Shown here: positions 1 to 6,507 of the stretch, in pieces | Layout: each line of letters begins with the position of its first letter | Numbering within the stretch: the stretch's first letter is position 1 | NCBI GenBank assembly: GCA_937873805.1 | Contig: CALMWO010000121.1 | Location: forward strand, 1 to 8,251 | Reading direction: 5' to 3' | Length of the DNA stretch: 8,251 bases | Source: an uncultured Hyphomonadaceae bacterium | Lineage (GTDB): Bacteria > Pseudomonadota > Alphaproteobacteria > Caulobacterales > Hyphomonadaceae | Notes under the pieces: model-generated | The model's database searches: none | Seen by the model: only the letters and a program-made list of their open reading frames with translations | Told to the model about the DNA's origin: nothing | Made by a program: the position numbers and the translations under genes

Positions 1-327
1 CGCCACCGGCCCGACTGGCACAAACGCCTGATGATCACTGCCGCCGCAACGGTCATCGCGGCTGCGACCTGGCGGCTGTGGGTCGCCGCCTTCGGTTTTC
101 ACGATTGGGCTATGCCCGCCGCAATCGCCTCCACGAAGCTCTTCATCGTGGCCGGCATAATCCATGATTTCATGACCCGCCGCGCCGTCCATCCTGCCTG
201 GTGGGTTGGCCTCGGCGTTTCCTCCGTAGTGGAAGGCGCGAGCCTGTTGGTGGCCGGAACGCCGCTCGAACTGCCCGTCGCACAGGCCATCGCGAGCTTC
301 GCGGATGTGTTCGGCTGGATGTACTAA
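1..327 (+). CDS. C-terminal end of an uncharacterised integral membrane protein (5' truncated by window)
   Basis: The reading frame is open from base 1 and ends at TAA 325-327, so the 108 visible residues are the C-terminal part of a longer protein. The visible sequence starts with a basic, His-containing segment (HRPDWHKRLM). It continues with hydrophobic stretches around ITAAATVIAAATWRLWVAAF, around STKLFIVAGIIHDF, and from the conserved-looking VHPAWWVGLG into a final hydrophobic run, so about three membrane segments with short loops. The HKRLM segment followed by an RR..VHPA loop resembles a group of uncharacterised bacterial inner-membrane proteins I have seen, but I cannot name the family with confidence and assign no function. 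The ATG at base 31 is internal; the open frame and the motif before it argue against it as the true start. Its stop lies only 10 nt from the left tRNA-Gln-like repeat, so it probably belongs to the chromosome outside the inserted segment. Confidence 0.7.
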   Translation, partial: RHRPDWHKRLMITAAATVIAAATWRLWVAAFGFHDWAMPAAIASTKLFIVAGIIHDFMTRRAVHPAWWVGLGVSSVVEGASLLVAGTPLELPVAQAIASFADVFGWMY

Positions 328-337
328 GCTGGGCCGA

Positions 338-364
338 CCTGGCTGAGATGCAGAGATTCGAACC
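338..364 (-). repeat. Degenerate copy of the tRNA-Gln 3' end (putative att site, left)
   Basis: Read on the minus strand, this has the exact architecture of a tRNA 3' end: T-loop TTCGAAT, five bases of T-stem, seven acceptor bases, a discriminator base and CCA. It matches 3397-3423, which covers the 3' end of the intact tRNA-Gln, at 23 of 27 positions and in the same orientation. The four differences (346, 348, 349 and 354) are all transitions. The 5' half of the T-stem does not pair with the 3' half, and no D-arm or anticodon arm follows, so it is not a functional tRNA. The simplest reading is the original tRNA end displaced by an insertion and no longer under selection. Confidence 0.65.
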
Positions 365-560
365 ATCGGATGATCTTTGTTGCACAATGCCAATCGCGAT
401 GCTGATCAAATGCATAGCTCGAAAGCCCGCATTGCTCGATTGCATCTAGGGTGGAAGTGCGCGCGCTTAGCGATTGTCTGATAGCGTCGATTTTGCCTGT
501 CGACAGACACCCCAAGGCTGCCAACCAGAATGAGCTTGCTTGGAGGGCGCGGACCATGGA

Positions 561-576
561 CTGTCAATTGTGACAG
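561..576. promoter_or_regulatory. Operator-like inverted repeat upstream of the acylase (CTG-N10-CAG spacing)
   Basis: The sequence CTGTCAATTGTGACAG has two perfect 6-base arms (CTGTCA/TGACAG) around a 4-base centre. It ends 50 bases before the acylase start codon, where a transcription-factor site would be expected. CTG and CAG are separated by exactly 10 bases, the spacing of LuxR-type lux boxes, and the outer half-sites fit that consensus; the inner positions do not. TGTCA-N4-TGACA is equally plausible as a site for another dimeric regulator such as a GntR-type protein. The binding protein is not encoded in the window. Confidence 0.4.
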
Positions 577-612
577 AGGGTTTCGTTCTGGAACCAGCGC
601 GACGAGCTTATC

Positions 613-620
613 GAGGAAGG
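613..620 (+). promoter_or_regulatory. Ribosome-binding site that fixes the acylase start
   Basis: The purine-rich GAGGAAGG lies 6 nt before ATG 627-629. It supports this start over the in-frame TTG at 540, which has no comparable site and would add 29 non-signal residues in front of a clear lipoprotein signal. Confidence 0.75.
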
Positions 621-626
621 CCCCTC

Positions 627-2804
627 ATGAGATTGAACACCACTCTGCTCTGCTTGCTGGGCGGCCTTTGCTTGGCTTCCTGCCTGTCCTCGCCCCCGGC
701 GGAGCCTGATCGCCTCGAGGCGATCGCTGCGCGCGTCACAATCGTCCGGGATGACTGGGGCATCGCGCATGTCCGCGGCAAGACCGACGCCGATGCTGTG
801 TTTGGCATGATCTACGCCCAGGCCGAGGACGACTTCAATCGTGTAGAGACCAACTACCTCACGGCGCTGGGCCGGCTTGCAGAGGCAGAAGGCGAGACCG
901 CAATCTGGAGCGATCTCCGTCAGCGGCTGTTTATCGATCCCGAAGATCTCAAGCAACGCTACGCCTCCAGCCCGGCCGGGCTGAAGAAGCTGATGAACGC
1001 CTGGGCCGATGGCCTGAACTACTACCTGCTGACACACCCCGAGACGCGTCCGCGCGCGATCAGTCATTTTGAGCCCTGGATGACGCTGAGCTTTTCGGAG
1101 GGGAGCATCGGCGGAGACATTGCCAACATCTCGCTTCGGGGGCTGGAAGCTTTCTATGGGGCGCCTGCCGGCAAGCAGACAGCCCAGGCCGACAATCCGC
1201 TTTTCGAGGAACCGCGCGGCTCGAACGGCATTGCGCTGGCCCCGTCGGTGACGCGCGATGGCCACGCGTTGCTGCTGATCAACCCGCACACCTCCTTCTA
1301 CTTTCGCTCCGAGCTGCAGATGACAAGCGAGGAGGGGCTGAACGCCTATGGCGCCGCGACATGGGGCCAGTTCTTCATCTACCAGGGTTTCAATGAACAT
1401 GCCGGCTGGATGCATACGACGTCGACGGTCGATGTCGTCGATGAGTTTGCCGAGACGATACTTCAGCGCGATGGACAGACAGTTTATCGTCACGGTGACA
1501 AAACGCGCCCGGTCGAAACAAAGCCGGTGACCTTGCAATACCGAGCATCCAGCGGCGCCCTTGCAGAGCGCACGTTTGATGTTCGCCGCACCCATCATGG
1601 CCCCATCGTTCGCGCCGAAGCCGGCAGGTGGATCGCCACCGCGCTGATGCACAAGCCGGTGGAAGCGCTGACGCAATCATTCGAACGCACGAAGGCCGCT
1701 GACTTGCCTGCCTTTCTCAAGGTGTCGACGCTGGCCGCCAACTCGTCCAACAACACGTTGTTTGCGGACGACAAGGGCAATATCGCCATGCTCCTTCCGC
1801 AATTCATGCCGAAGCGAAATGACCGCTTCGATTATACCAAGCCGGTCGATGGGTCTGATCCGTCAGCCGACTGGGCCGGCGAGACAGCGCTCGATGCGCT
1901 TCCGTCGGTGACCAATCCGCGAAATGGCTGGGTCTACAATAGCAATGACGGCCCGTGGTGGGCGGCTGGCGCAAACAGTCCCGTGCAGTCTGCCTACCCG
2001 CGCTATATGGATGCGGCTGGACAATCGACGCGTACGCTCCATGCCTTGCGTGTTCTCGAAAGACGCACCGACTTCACGCTTCAGGGGCTTATCGATGCAG
2101 CCTACGATTCCTATTCGCCGATATTCGCGGTTCTGATCCCGGATCTGGTTGTTGCCTACGATGCGTTGCCATCGAGCGATCCGCTGAAGGCGAACCTCGC
2201 CGATGCGGTTGGCGTCTTGCGCACCTGGGATTTCAGATGGTCTGCCGGCTCGGTTCCGACCACCCTGGCGGTTACCTGGGGCGACATCGCCAAAGCGCAG
2301 ATCGCGCCAGGCGCCAGCGGCGGCCGGATGCCCTTTCAGCAGGAAATTCTGAGTGCCGCTCCGGCGCGGAAGCTTGCGGCGCTCAGCGACGCCGTCGAAA
2401 GGCTCACGCGCGATTTCGGCCGTTGGGATGTGCAGTGGGGCGATGTGAACCGCTTCCAGCGCCTCAACGATGCAATCACGCCCTCCTTCGACGACGCTAA
2501 GCCTAGCCTTCCGGTGCCCTTCACGTCTGCGCAGTGGGGTTCTCTCGCGGCGTTCGGCGCCCAGAGATACCCCAACACCAAGAAGATGTACGGGACAGTC
2601 GGCAACAGCTTCGTCGCCGTCGTCGAGTTCGGGGCCCGCGTACAAGCTCGCGCCGTGACAGCGGGCGGCGAGAGCGGTGACGTGGCGTCCCCGCATTTTG
2701 GCGACCAGATCGAACGCTACGCCGCAGGCGATCTTCGCAAGGTCTATTTCTATCCGGACGAACTGGCCGGCCATATAGAGCGGACCTACCAACCGGGAAA
2801 ATAA
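627..2804 (+). CDS. Penicillin acylase / AHL acylase family Ntn hydrolase, predicted lipoprotein
   Basis: This is a 725-residue member of the penicillin amidase family, self-processing N-terminal nucleophile hydrolases that cleave amide bonds of acylated substrates such as beta-lactams or acyl-homoserine lactones. Residues 1-19 form a lipoprotein signal with lipobox L16-A17-S18-C19. Ser at +2 rather than Asp suggests outer-membrane sorting by the E. coli rule. The expected processing site is Gly198/Ser199 in PRG-SNGIALAP, making Ser199 the nucleophile and first beta-chain residue. His at beta position 23 (in NPHTSF) is what AHL and cephalosporin acylases carry. Asn376 (in NNTLFADDKGNI) aligns with the catalytic oxyanion Asn. 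The C-terminal GGESGDVASPHFGDQ is also typical. The length suits the family. The substrate cannot be read from the sequence; AHL, another N-acyl amine or a lipopeptide are all possible. The gene stands alone, with no partner gene on its strand, inside the putative tRNA-Gln insertion. A dyad at 561-576 may control it. The in-frame TTG at 540 is the alternative start. Confidence 0.9.
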   Translation: MRLNTTLLCLLGGLCLASCLSSPPAEPDRLEAIAARVTIVRDDWGIAHVRGKTDADAVFGMIYAQAEDDFNRVETNYLTALGRLAEAEGETAIWSDLRQRLFIDPEDLKQRYASSPAGLKKLMNAWADGLNYYLLTHPETRPRAISHFEPWMTLSFSEGSIGGDIANISLRGLEAFYGAPAGKQTAQADNPLFEEPRGSNGIALAPSVTRDGHALLLINPHTSFYFRSELQMTSEEGLNAYGAATWGQFFIYQGFNEHAGWMHTTSTVDVVDEFAETILQRDGQTVYRHGDKTRPVETKPVTLQYRASSGALAERTFDVRRTHHGPIVRAEAGRWIATALMHKPVEALTQSFERTKAADLPAFLKVSTLAANSSNNTLFADDKGNIAMLLPQFMPKRNDRFDYTKPVDGSDPSADWAGETALDALPSVTNPRNGWVYNSNDGPWWAAGANSPVQSAYPRYMDAAGQSTRTLHALRVLERRTDFTLQGLIDAAYDSYSPIFAVLIPDLVVAYDALPSSDPLKANLADAVGVLRTWDFRWSAGSVPTTLAVTWGDIAKAQIAPGASGGRMPFQQEILSAAPARKLAALSDAVERLTRDFGRWDVQWGDVNRFQRLNDAITPSFDDAKPSLPVPFTSAQWGSLAAFGAQRYPNTKKMYGTVGNSFVAVVEFGARVQARAVTAGGESGDVASPHFGDQIERYAAGDLRKVYFYPDELAGHIERTYQPGK

Positions 2805-3000
2805 ACCCGCCCCGCTATTGCCAGACCTGTCGGGTTAGTTACGAGAGATTTTGTCGGGCTTTTGGGGAGCTTGCGGCAGCTACACCTCCGCCCTGCTCTA
2901 GGCAGATTCCAAGTGCGCGCGGAGTATTCACGCGGCGCTGCTTCAATGACTGCAATGGGCCAACATCAGACTCTGACGGCCCAGCTGCGAATGGCCATGT

Positions 3001-3018
3001 TGTCTCTATAATGAGACA
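3001..3018. repeat. Inverted repeat TGTCTC-TATAAT-GAGACA
   Basis: Perfect 6-base arms flank a 6-base centre that equals the sigma70 -10 consensus. No -35-like element lies 16-18 bases upstream on the plus strand, so I do not call a promoter. It could be an operator or simply a chance dyad. Confidence 0.3.
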
Positions 3019-3205
3019 TCGGTTGGCATCCGCGTTCCCTCTTACGCCGCACACTGCGGATGTTGCTCTGCCACGCGTCCGACCTTCTGACCGGGCACTG
3101 ACCCGCATGTTGTTTCCGACGGGCAAGATCTGCAAACCGCTTCGAGAGCGACAACTCCATCTTGGTCGCGGCATCTCACCCGCGACCACCATGCGAATGC
3201 GCTCT

Positions 3206-3243
3206 CTGCCATTTCGGCGCTGGCAGCTACTTTCCATTTTTTT
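3206..3243 (+). terminator. Weak intrinsic-terminator-like hairpin plus T-tract
   Basis: CTGCCA (3206-3211) pairs with TGGCAG (3221-3226) around a 9-base loop, and seven Ts follow at 3237-3243. The 10-base gap between stem and T-tract is longer than usual, and the site is about 400 bases past the acylase stop. It is at best a weak terminator of read-through. Confidence 0.25.
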
Positions 3244-3250
3244 GCGAGGC

Positions 3251-3317
3251 CCCGGAGACTCGCCCGCGCAAACGGGCAGAAGTCGCGCCCAATGCAAACG
3301 GCAACCGAGTCTCTGGG
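3251..3317. repeat. Long-range inverted repeat with a nested hairpin
   Basis: The arms 3251-3262 and 3306-3317 are complementary at 11 of 12 positions. Between them, GCCCG (3262-3266) and CGGGC (3273-3277) form a second, smaller hairpin with a 6-base loop; it shares base 3262 with the outer arm. The related words GCAAACGG occur at 3268-3275 and 3294-3301. The whole could fold as a branched RNA of about 67 nt, but no promoter or RNA family is recognised. Confidence 0.35.
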
Positions 3318-3361
3318 AGGAATCTCTGCCGCTAAGTCCCGGACAGTTGGGCTCAATTCAG

Positions 3362-3389
3362 AGTCTCAACGGCCGACGGGCCGGAGACT
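3362..3389 (-). terminator. Strong hairpin just downstream of tRNA-Gln
   Basis: AGTCTC (3362-3367) pairs with GAGACT (3384-3389) and CGGCC (3370-3374) with GGCCG (3379-3383), an 11-bp stem with a 2-base bulge and a 4-base loop. On the minus strand it begins 9 nt after the CCA of tRNA-Gln. No U-tract follows, so it may act as a processing or pausing hairpin, or as a Rho-assisted end, rather than a classical intrinsic terminator. It could also be an arm structure next to the putative attachment site. Confidence 0.45.
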
Positions 3390-3398
3390 GAACCTCCC

Positions 3399-3473
<75 letters not shown>

Positions 3474-3490
3474 GTAGGGAGGTGCGGAGA

Positions 3491-3517
3491 GTTATGCGTT
3501 TCGCGCGACGAATGCAA
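3491..3517 (-). promoter_or_regulatory. Possible promoter of tRNA-Gln
   Basis: On the minus strand, TTGCAT (3517-3512) and CATAAC (3496-3491) are separated by 15 bases, and the -10 lies 17 bases before the tRNA 5' end. The spacing is short, so this is tentative. Confidence 0.3.
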
Positions 3518-3601
3518 CTGCCGGATTTGACCCTGTTTTGACGCAGTTTCAGCCGCTTTGGGCCGGCGGCGCGGCCTTGCATTGCTTGGTATTTTCGGGC
3601 G

Positions 3602-3630
3602 TTGCGCGTCCAAAAGAAAGCCGCTATAGG
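3602..3630 (+). promoter_or_regulatory. Promoter of tRNA-Pro
   Basis: TTGCGC (3602-3607) and TATAGG (3625-3630) are separated by exactly 17 bases, and the tRNA begins 11 bases after the -10. The bases between are GC-rich (CCCCGCTCCG), as in stable-RNA promoters under stringent control. Confidence 0.6.
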
Positions 3631-3641
3631 CCCCGCTCCGT

Positions 3642-3718
3642 CGGAGTATAGCTCAGCCTGGTAGAGCGCTTGCTTCGGGAGCAAGAGGTCGTTGGTTCGA
3701 ATCCAGCTACTCCGACCA
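3642..3718 (+). tRNA. tRNA-Pro (anticodon CGG)
   Basis: This is a 77-nt cloverleaf with encoded CCA (3716-3718). The acceptor CGGAGTA pairs with TACTCCG, and the D-arm reads GCTCAGCCTGGTAGAGC. The anticodon stem CTTGC/GCAAG encloses loop TTCGGGA with anticodon CGG, which reads CCG (Pro). The T-arm is GTTGG-TTCGAAT-CCAGC. C1-G72 with discriminator A73 is the usual Pro identity pattern. No intrinsic terminator is clear downstream; CCCC-TAAT-GGGG at 3758-3769 is too short to call. Confidence 0.95.
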
Positions 3719-3808
3719 GGAACGCTCCCACCCTAAAATCAAGGTTGCCTGATCCTCCCCCTAATGGGGCCGGTTTCGCCGCCCCGCGTTTCCCGTTAAG
3801 GCTTTGAC

Positions 3809-3827
3809 CGCCGGGCAACTTCCGGCG
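3809..3827 (+). promoter_or_regulatory. Hairpin abutting the sppA ribosome-binding site
   Basis: CGCCGG (3809-3814) pairs with CCGGCG (3822-3827) around a 7-base loop, ending one base before the GGAG (3829-3832) that serves sppA. It may shape translation initiation, but GC-rich dyads of this size also arise by chance. Confidence 0.35.
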
Positions 3828-3840
3828 CGGAGATGACGGT

Positions 3841-5607
3841 ATGAGAACTTTCCTGCTCACCTTCCTTGGCGGTCTGGCCGCCCTGGTGGTGTTCTTCGTC
3901 CTCATTCCGCTTGTCCTGATCATGTCCTTCGTGCCGTCGGGCGAACCCCAGCGGGTGCGCAATGCCGTTCTGGAGATCGACCTGCGCGAAAGCTCGGCCG
4001 ACCAGCCGGCCACCGACGCCCTCAGCTCCGCTTTCTCCGGCACGTCCTTTGTCGAAACCCTGCTCCGGCTCAATGCCGCGGCGGATGACCCGGATATCAA
4101 GGGCGTCTTCGTCCGCGCGGCCGAAATGAACCTTGGCTCCTCCCGCGCGGAGGAGCTGCGCGCTGCTTTCCTGCGCCTGCGCGCCAAGGACAAGTTCATC
4201 ATAGCCCACAGCCAGGGTTTCCTCGCATCCGGCCCTTCGGCCTATCGCGCGATCTCGGCGGCGAACGAGATCTGGCTCCAGCCAGGCACAAGCTTCGAGA
4301 CGCCGGGCATCACGTTCGAGACGATGTTCCTCGGCGGCGCGATGGAGAAGCTGAAGGTCGCGCCCGAGATCGAACAGTTCTACGAATTCAAGGGCGCCGC
4401 CGACACCTACAAGCAGAAGGGCTACACCGCCCCCAACGCCCTCGCGATGACCGCGCTTGCCACCAGCGTGTGGACCCACTCGCTCGCCGACATCGCCACC
4501 GATCGCAAGATCGACCCGGTCACGCTCCGCGCCCTGCTTGAAGCCAGCCCCTATCAGGCGGCAGAAGCAGCAGACCTGAAGCTGGTCGACCGCCTCGGCT
4601 ATCCTGAGGAAGCTGCAAGCGCCGCAGAAAAACTGGCCGGCGGCAAGCTTATGTCGATCGACGACTATCACCCGTCCTACGGCAAGGGCGGCGCTGTCAT
4701 CGCGGTTGTCGGTGGCGAAGGCGATATCGTCACGGGCGGCGGCGGGGCGCCGGACGTGTTCTCCATCGGAACGCCCGTCTTTGCGTCCGACCGCGTCGCC
4801 AAACAGTTGCTCGAGATCGCGGACGACAAGTCGGTCAACGCCGTTGTCTTCCGCATCGATTCAGGCGGCGGCTCGGCCACCGCCTCCGACCAGATCTGGA
4901 GCGCCGTGAAAAAGGTGCAGGCATCCGGCAAGAAGGTCGTCGTCTCGATGGGCTCTATGGCCGCGTCTGGTGGCTATTACTCCGCCGCCAGCGCCGATGC
5001 GATCATCGCCGCCCGCTCCACCATCACCGGGTCCATCGGCGTTTTCGGCGGCAAGTTCGCGATCGCAGACGGCCTGCGCCAGTTCGGCATCAACCCGGAT
5101 TCGGTCAGTGTCGGCGGCGAGTTCACCTCTGCCTACTCCACCGAGAAGCTGACGCCCACGCAGCGCGCGCGCCTGCTCGAAGGCCTGCAAGCAACGTATG
5201 ACCGCTTCACCGGCATCGTGGCTGAAGGCCGCAAGCTACCGCTTCAGAAGGTGCAGGAGATAGCCCGCGGCCGCGTCTGGTCCGGCGAAGATGCGTCGAA
5301 GATCGGCCTGGTCGACAAGACCGGCGACCTGATCGCTGCACTGGAAGAGGCCAGCACCCTTGCCGGCTTCAAGCCCGAAGATGGAATGGAAGTTCGCCTG
5401 AATATCCATCGTTCGTCGCCATTCGATCTGCTGGCCAGCACGATGATGCAGGCGAAGGCAGGCGGGGCGAGTGAAACGCAGATAGCCGAAGCACTCGGCG
5501 CCATCATCGGCCGCGAGCGGGCGATGACGTTGATCGGGCAACTTCGTCAGCTTGGCCAACCGAGCGCAGGCGCAAGCCTGTGGTCGCCGCCGGTCGTCGA
5601 ACGCTGA
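3841..5607 (+). CDS. sppA: Signal peptide peptidase SppA, long (67K) type
   Basis: A 588-residue inner-membrane serine protease that degrades signal peptides released after secretion. Residues about 5-30 form one N-terminal membrane anchor. The rest is the tandem peptidase S49 arrangement of the E. coli long form (618 residues): an N-terminal domain about 45-260 that supplies the general-base lysine and a C-terminal domain about 280-550 that supplies the nucleophile. Lys184 in FYEFKGAADTY aligns with the E. coli catalytic lysine (in GTYKSAVEPF). Ser376 in GSMAASGGYY is the nucleophile. ITGSIGVFGGK and ARGRVWSGEDASKIGLVD are typical family segments. GGAG at 3829-3832, 8 nt before the ATG, supports the start. 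The gene sits alone on its strand downstream of tRNA-Pro. Its stop is one base from the stop of the opposite-strand MBL gene, so the two 3' ends must overlap at transcript level. Confidence 0.95.
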   Translation: MRTFLLTFLGGLAALVVFFVLIPLVLIMSFVPSGEPQRVRNAVLEIDLRESSADQPATDALSSAFSGTSFVETLLRLNAAADDPDIKGVFVRAAEMNLGSSRAEELRAAFLRLRAKDKFIIAHSQGFLASGPSAYRAISAANEIWLQPGTSFETPGITFETMFLGGAMEKLKVAPEIEQFYEFKGAADTYKQKGYTAPNALAMTALATSVWTHSLADIATDRKIDPVTLRALLEASPYQAAEAADLKLVDRLGYPEEAASAAEKLAGGKLMSIDDYHPSYGKGGAVIAVVGGEGDIVTGGGGAPDVFSIGTPVFASDRVAKQLLEIADDKSVNAVVFRIDSGGGSATASDQIWSAVKKVQASGKKVVVSMGSMAASGGYYSAASADAIIAARSTITGSIGVFGGKFAIADGLRQFGINPDSVSVGGEFTSAYSTEKLTPTQRARLLEGLQATYDRFTGIVAEGRKLPLQKVQEIARGRVWSGEDASKIGLVDKTGDLIAALEEASTLAGFKPEDGMEVRLNIHRSSPFDLLASTMMQAKAGGASETQIAEALGAIIGRERAMTLIGQLRQLGQPSAGASLWSPPVVER

Positions 5608-5608
5608 T

Positions 5609-6505
5609 CTAGGCGGCCAGCCTGTAGTGAGTGGCCAGCGTGAGCGGGCCATCTGCAATCACGCGGCCCTCTTCAACAAGCTGGATCACATGCGCCAGCA
5701 CAGAATGCGCCGCCGGCGCATGCAGCCGCTTGTCCACATCCTTGTAGATGACTTTCACCATCTCGGGGATCAGCGTATCGCCCGCTTTCAGGCGCTCCAC
5801 GATGGAATGCTCGCGTGCTCGCCGATGCGTCGCATAGGCGTCGATGAACGGCGCCACGTCGGTCACCGGCGGCCCATGCGTCGGCCACAGCGTCGAGAAC
5901 CCCCGCGCCTTTATCTTGTCGAGGCTGGCGAAGTACTGACGCATATTTCCGTCAGGCGGTGAGATCACCGTCGTCGACCACCCCATGATGTGGTCGCCAG
6001 AGAACAGCGCGTTCTCTTCCTTCAGCGCATAACAGACATGGTTGGACATGTGCCCCGGCGTGGTGATCGCCTCCAGCGTCCAGTCCGGTCCGCCGAACAC
6101 GTCGCCGTCTTTCACGAGAACATCCGGCTTGAACCCCGCTTCGCCATCCTCTTCCAGCGAAACCTCGCCATGGCCGACATTCGGATCAGGCAAGCCATAG
6201 ACTTTCGCGCCAGCCCACTCCGCTAGCGGATGCGCCAGCGGCGAATGATCCAGATGCGTATGCGTCGTGAACACGTGCGTTATCCGCTCGCCCGCGACCG
6301 CCTTCTTCAACGCTTCGAAATGCGCATCGATCACCGGCCCCGGATCGATCACCGCCACTTCACCATTGCCAACAATGTAGACGCCCGTTCCCAGATAGGT
6401 GAACGGCCCCGGATTCTCGGCAATCACCCGTCGGATGCGAGGCGATACACGCGCGACCTCGCCATATTTGAACTGCAGGTCACGAACGAACGGGATGCCG
6501 GCCAC
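5609..6505 (-). CDS. MBL-fold metallo-hydrolase with C-terminal winged-helix (LACTB2-like)
   Basis: A 298-residue member of the metallo-beta-lactamase superfamily. The metal-binding set is complete: H82-T-H84-L-D86-H87, then H152 (in TTPGHMSNH), D171 (in FSGDH) and H210 (in WPTHGPP). The GDHIMGWSTTVISPPDG stretch and the helical tail after about residue 225 resemble the LACTB2-like group, which carries a small winged-helix domain after the MBL core. The substrate is unknown; glyoxalase II, lactonase and RNase-like activities all occur in this superfamily. I place the start at GTG 6505, two bases after the stop of the upstream DUF442 gene, with GGAG 10 nt before it. A longer frame to 6658 would overlap that gene with non-conserved sequence. 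Translational coupling with the upstream gene is likely. Its 3' end faces sppA with a 1-base gap. Confidence 0.88.
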   Translation of the reverse strand: MAGIPFVRDLQFKYGEVARVSPRIRRVIAENPGPFTYLGTGVYIVGNGEVAVIDPGPVIDAHFEALKKAVAGERITHVFTTHTHLDHSPLAHPLAEWAGAKVYGLPDPNVGHGEVSLEEDGEAGFKPDVLVKDGDVFGGPDWTLEAITTPGHMSNHVCYALKEENALFSGDHIMGWSTTVISPPDGNMRQYFASLDKIKARGFSTLWPTHGPPVTDVAPFIDAYATHRRAREHSIVERLKAGDTLIPEMVKVIYKDVDKRLHAPAAHSVLAHVIQLVEEGRVIADGPLTLATHYRLAA

Positions 6506-6507
6506 GT

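Larger units (their letters stand above)
328..612. other. Gene-poor stretch upstream of the acylase gene
   Basis: I see no convincing protein gene here. Short open frames of up to 91 codons occur on both strands but show no family resemblance and no ribosome-binding site. The stretch looks less GC-rich than the flanking genes. It holds a degenerate tRNA-Gln 3' end (338-364) and an operator-like dyad (561-576), and it must contain the acylase promoter. No clear -35/-10 pair stands out. TTGCTT at 536-541 has no acceptable -10 at the right distance. Confidence 0.5.
2805..3396. other. Gene-less stretch between the acylase and tRNA-Gln
   Basis: About 590 bases without a believable gene. Several overlapping open frames (up to 152 codons, 2839-3297 minus; 126 codons, 3011-3391 plus) exist, but their translations are rich in Arg, Ser and Cys, resemble no family I know and lack ribosome-binding sites. 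What can be seen is secondary structure: a dyad at 3001-3018, a hairpin followed by seven Ts (3206-3243), a long-range inverted repeat with a nested hairpin (3251-3317) and a strong hairpin beside the tRNA (3362-3389). GAGTCTC or GAGACTC words recur in this part. A loose inverted pair AACCCG/CGGGTT (2804-2809 and 2831-2836) right after the acylase stop is too weak to call a terminator. A decayed integrase end or an intergenic repeat family are the candidates I would test. Confidence 0.5.

Noticed and set aside
338..412. A complete second tRNA gene on the minus strand
   Set aside because: Only the T-loop to CCA part fits. The T-stem does not pair, and no anticodon stem or D-arm can be drawn in the following bases.
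540..626. TTG start extending the acylase by 29 residues
   Set aside because: The extension lacks signal character, has no ribosome-binding site and would run through the operator-like dyad; ATG 627 has both an SD and a lipobox signal.
564..1676. 370-codon open frame on the minus strand
   Set aside because: It lies antisense to the acylase, which has a complete catalytic signature. The translation is rich in Arg, Gly and Cys with no family resemblance, as expected of a GC-rich shadow frame.
1863..2792. 309-codon open frame on the minus strand
   Set aside because: Shadow of the acylase beta chain; no motif, no ribosome-binding site.
2839..3297. 152-codon minus and 126-codon plus (3011-3391) open frames in the gene-less stretch
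   Set aside because: They overlap each other on opposite strands, show basic and Cys/Ser-rich composition, have no start context and match no family I know; integrase motifs (R...HxxR...Y) are not visible.
3526..3543. TTGAC words (two copies) as -35 elements for a plus-strand promoter
   Set aside because: No -10-like hexamer follows either one at 16-18 bases.
3758..3769. CCCC-TAAT-GGGG as terminator of tRNA-Pro
   Set aside because: Four base pairs and no T-tract are too little to support a terminator.
3796..4671. 291-codon open frame on the minus strand
   Set aside because: Antisense to the sppA N-terminal half; the composition is a codon-position artefact.
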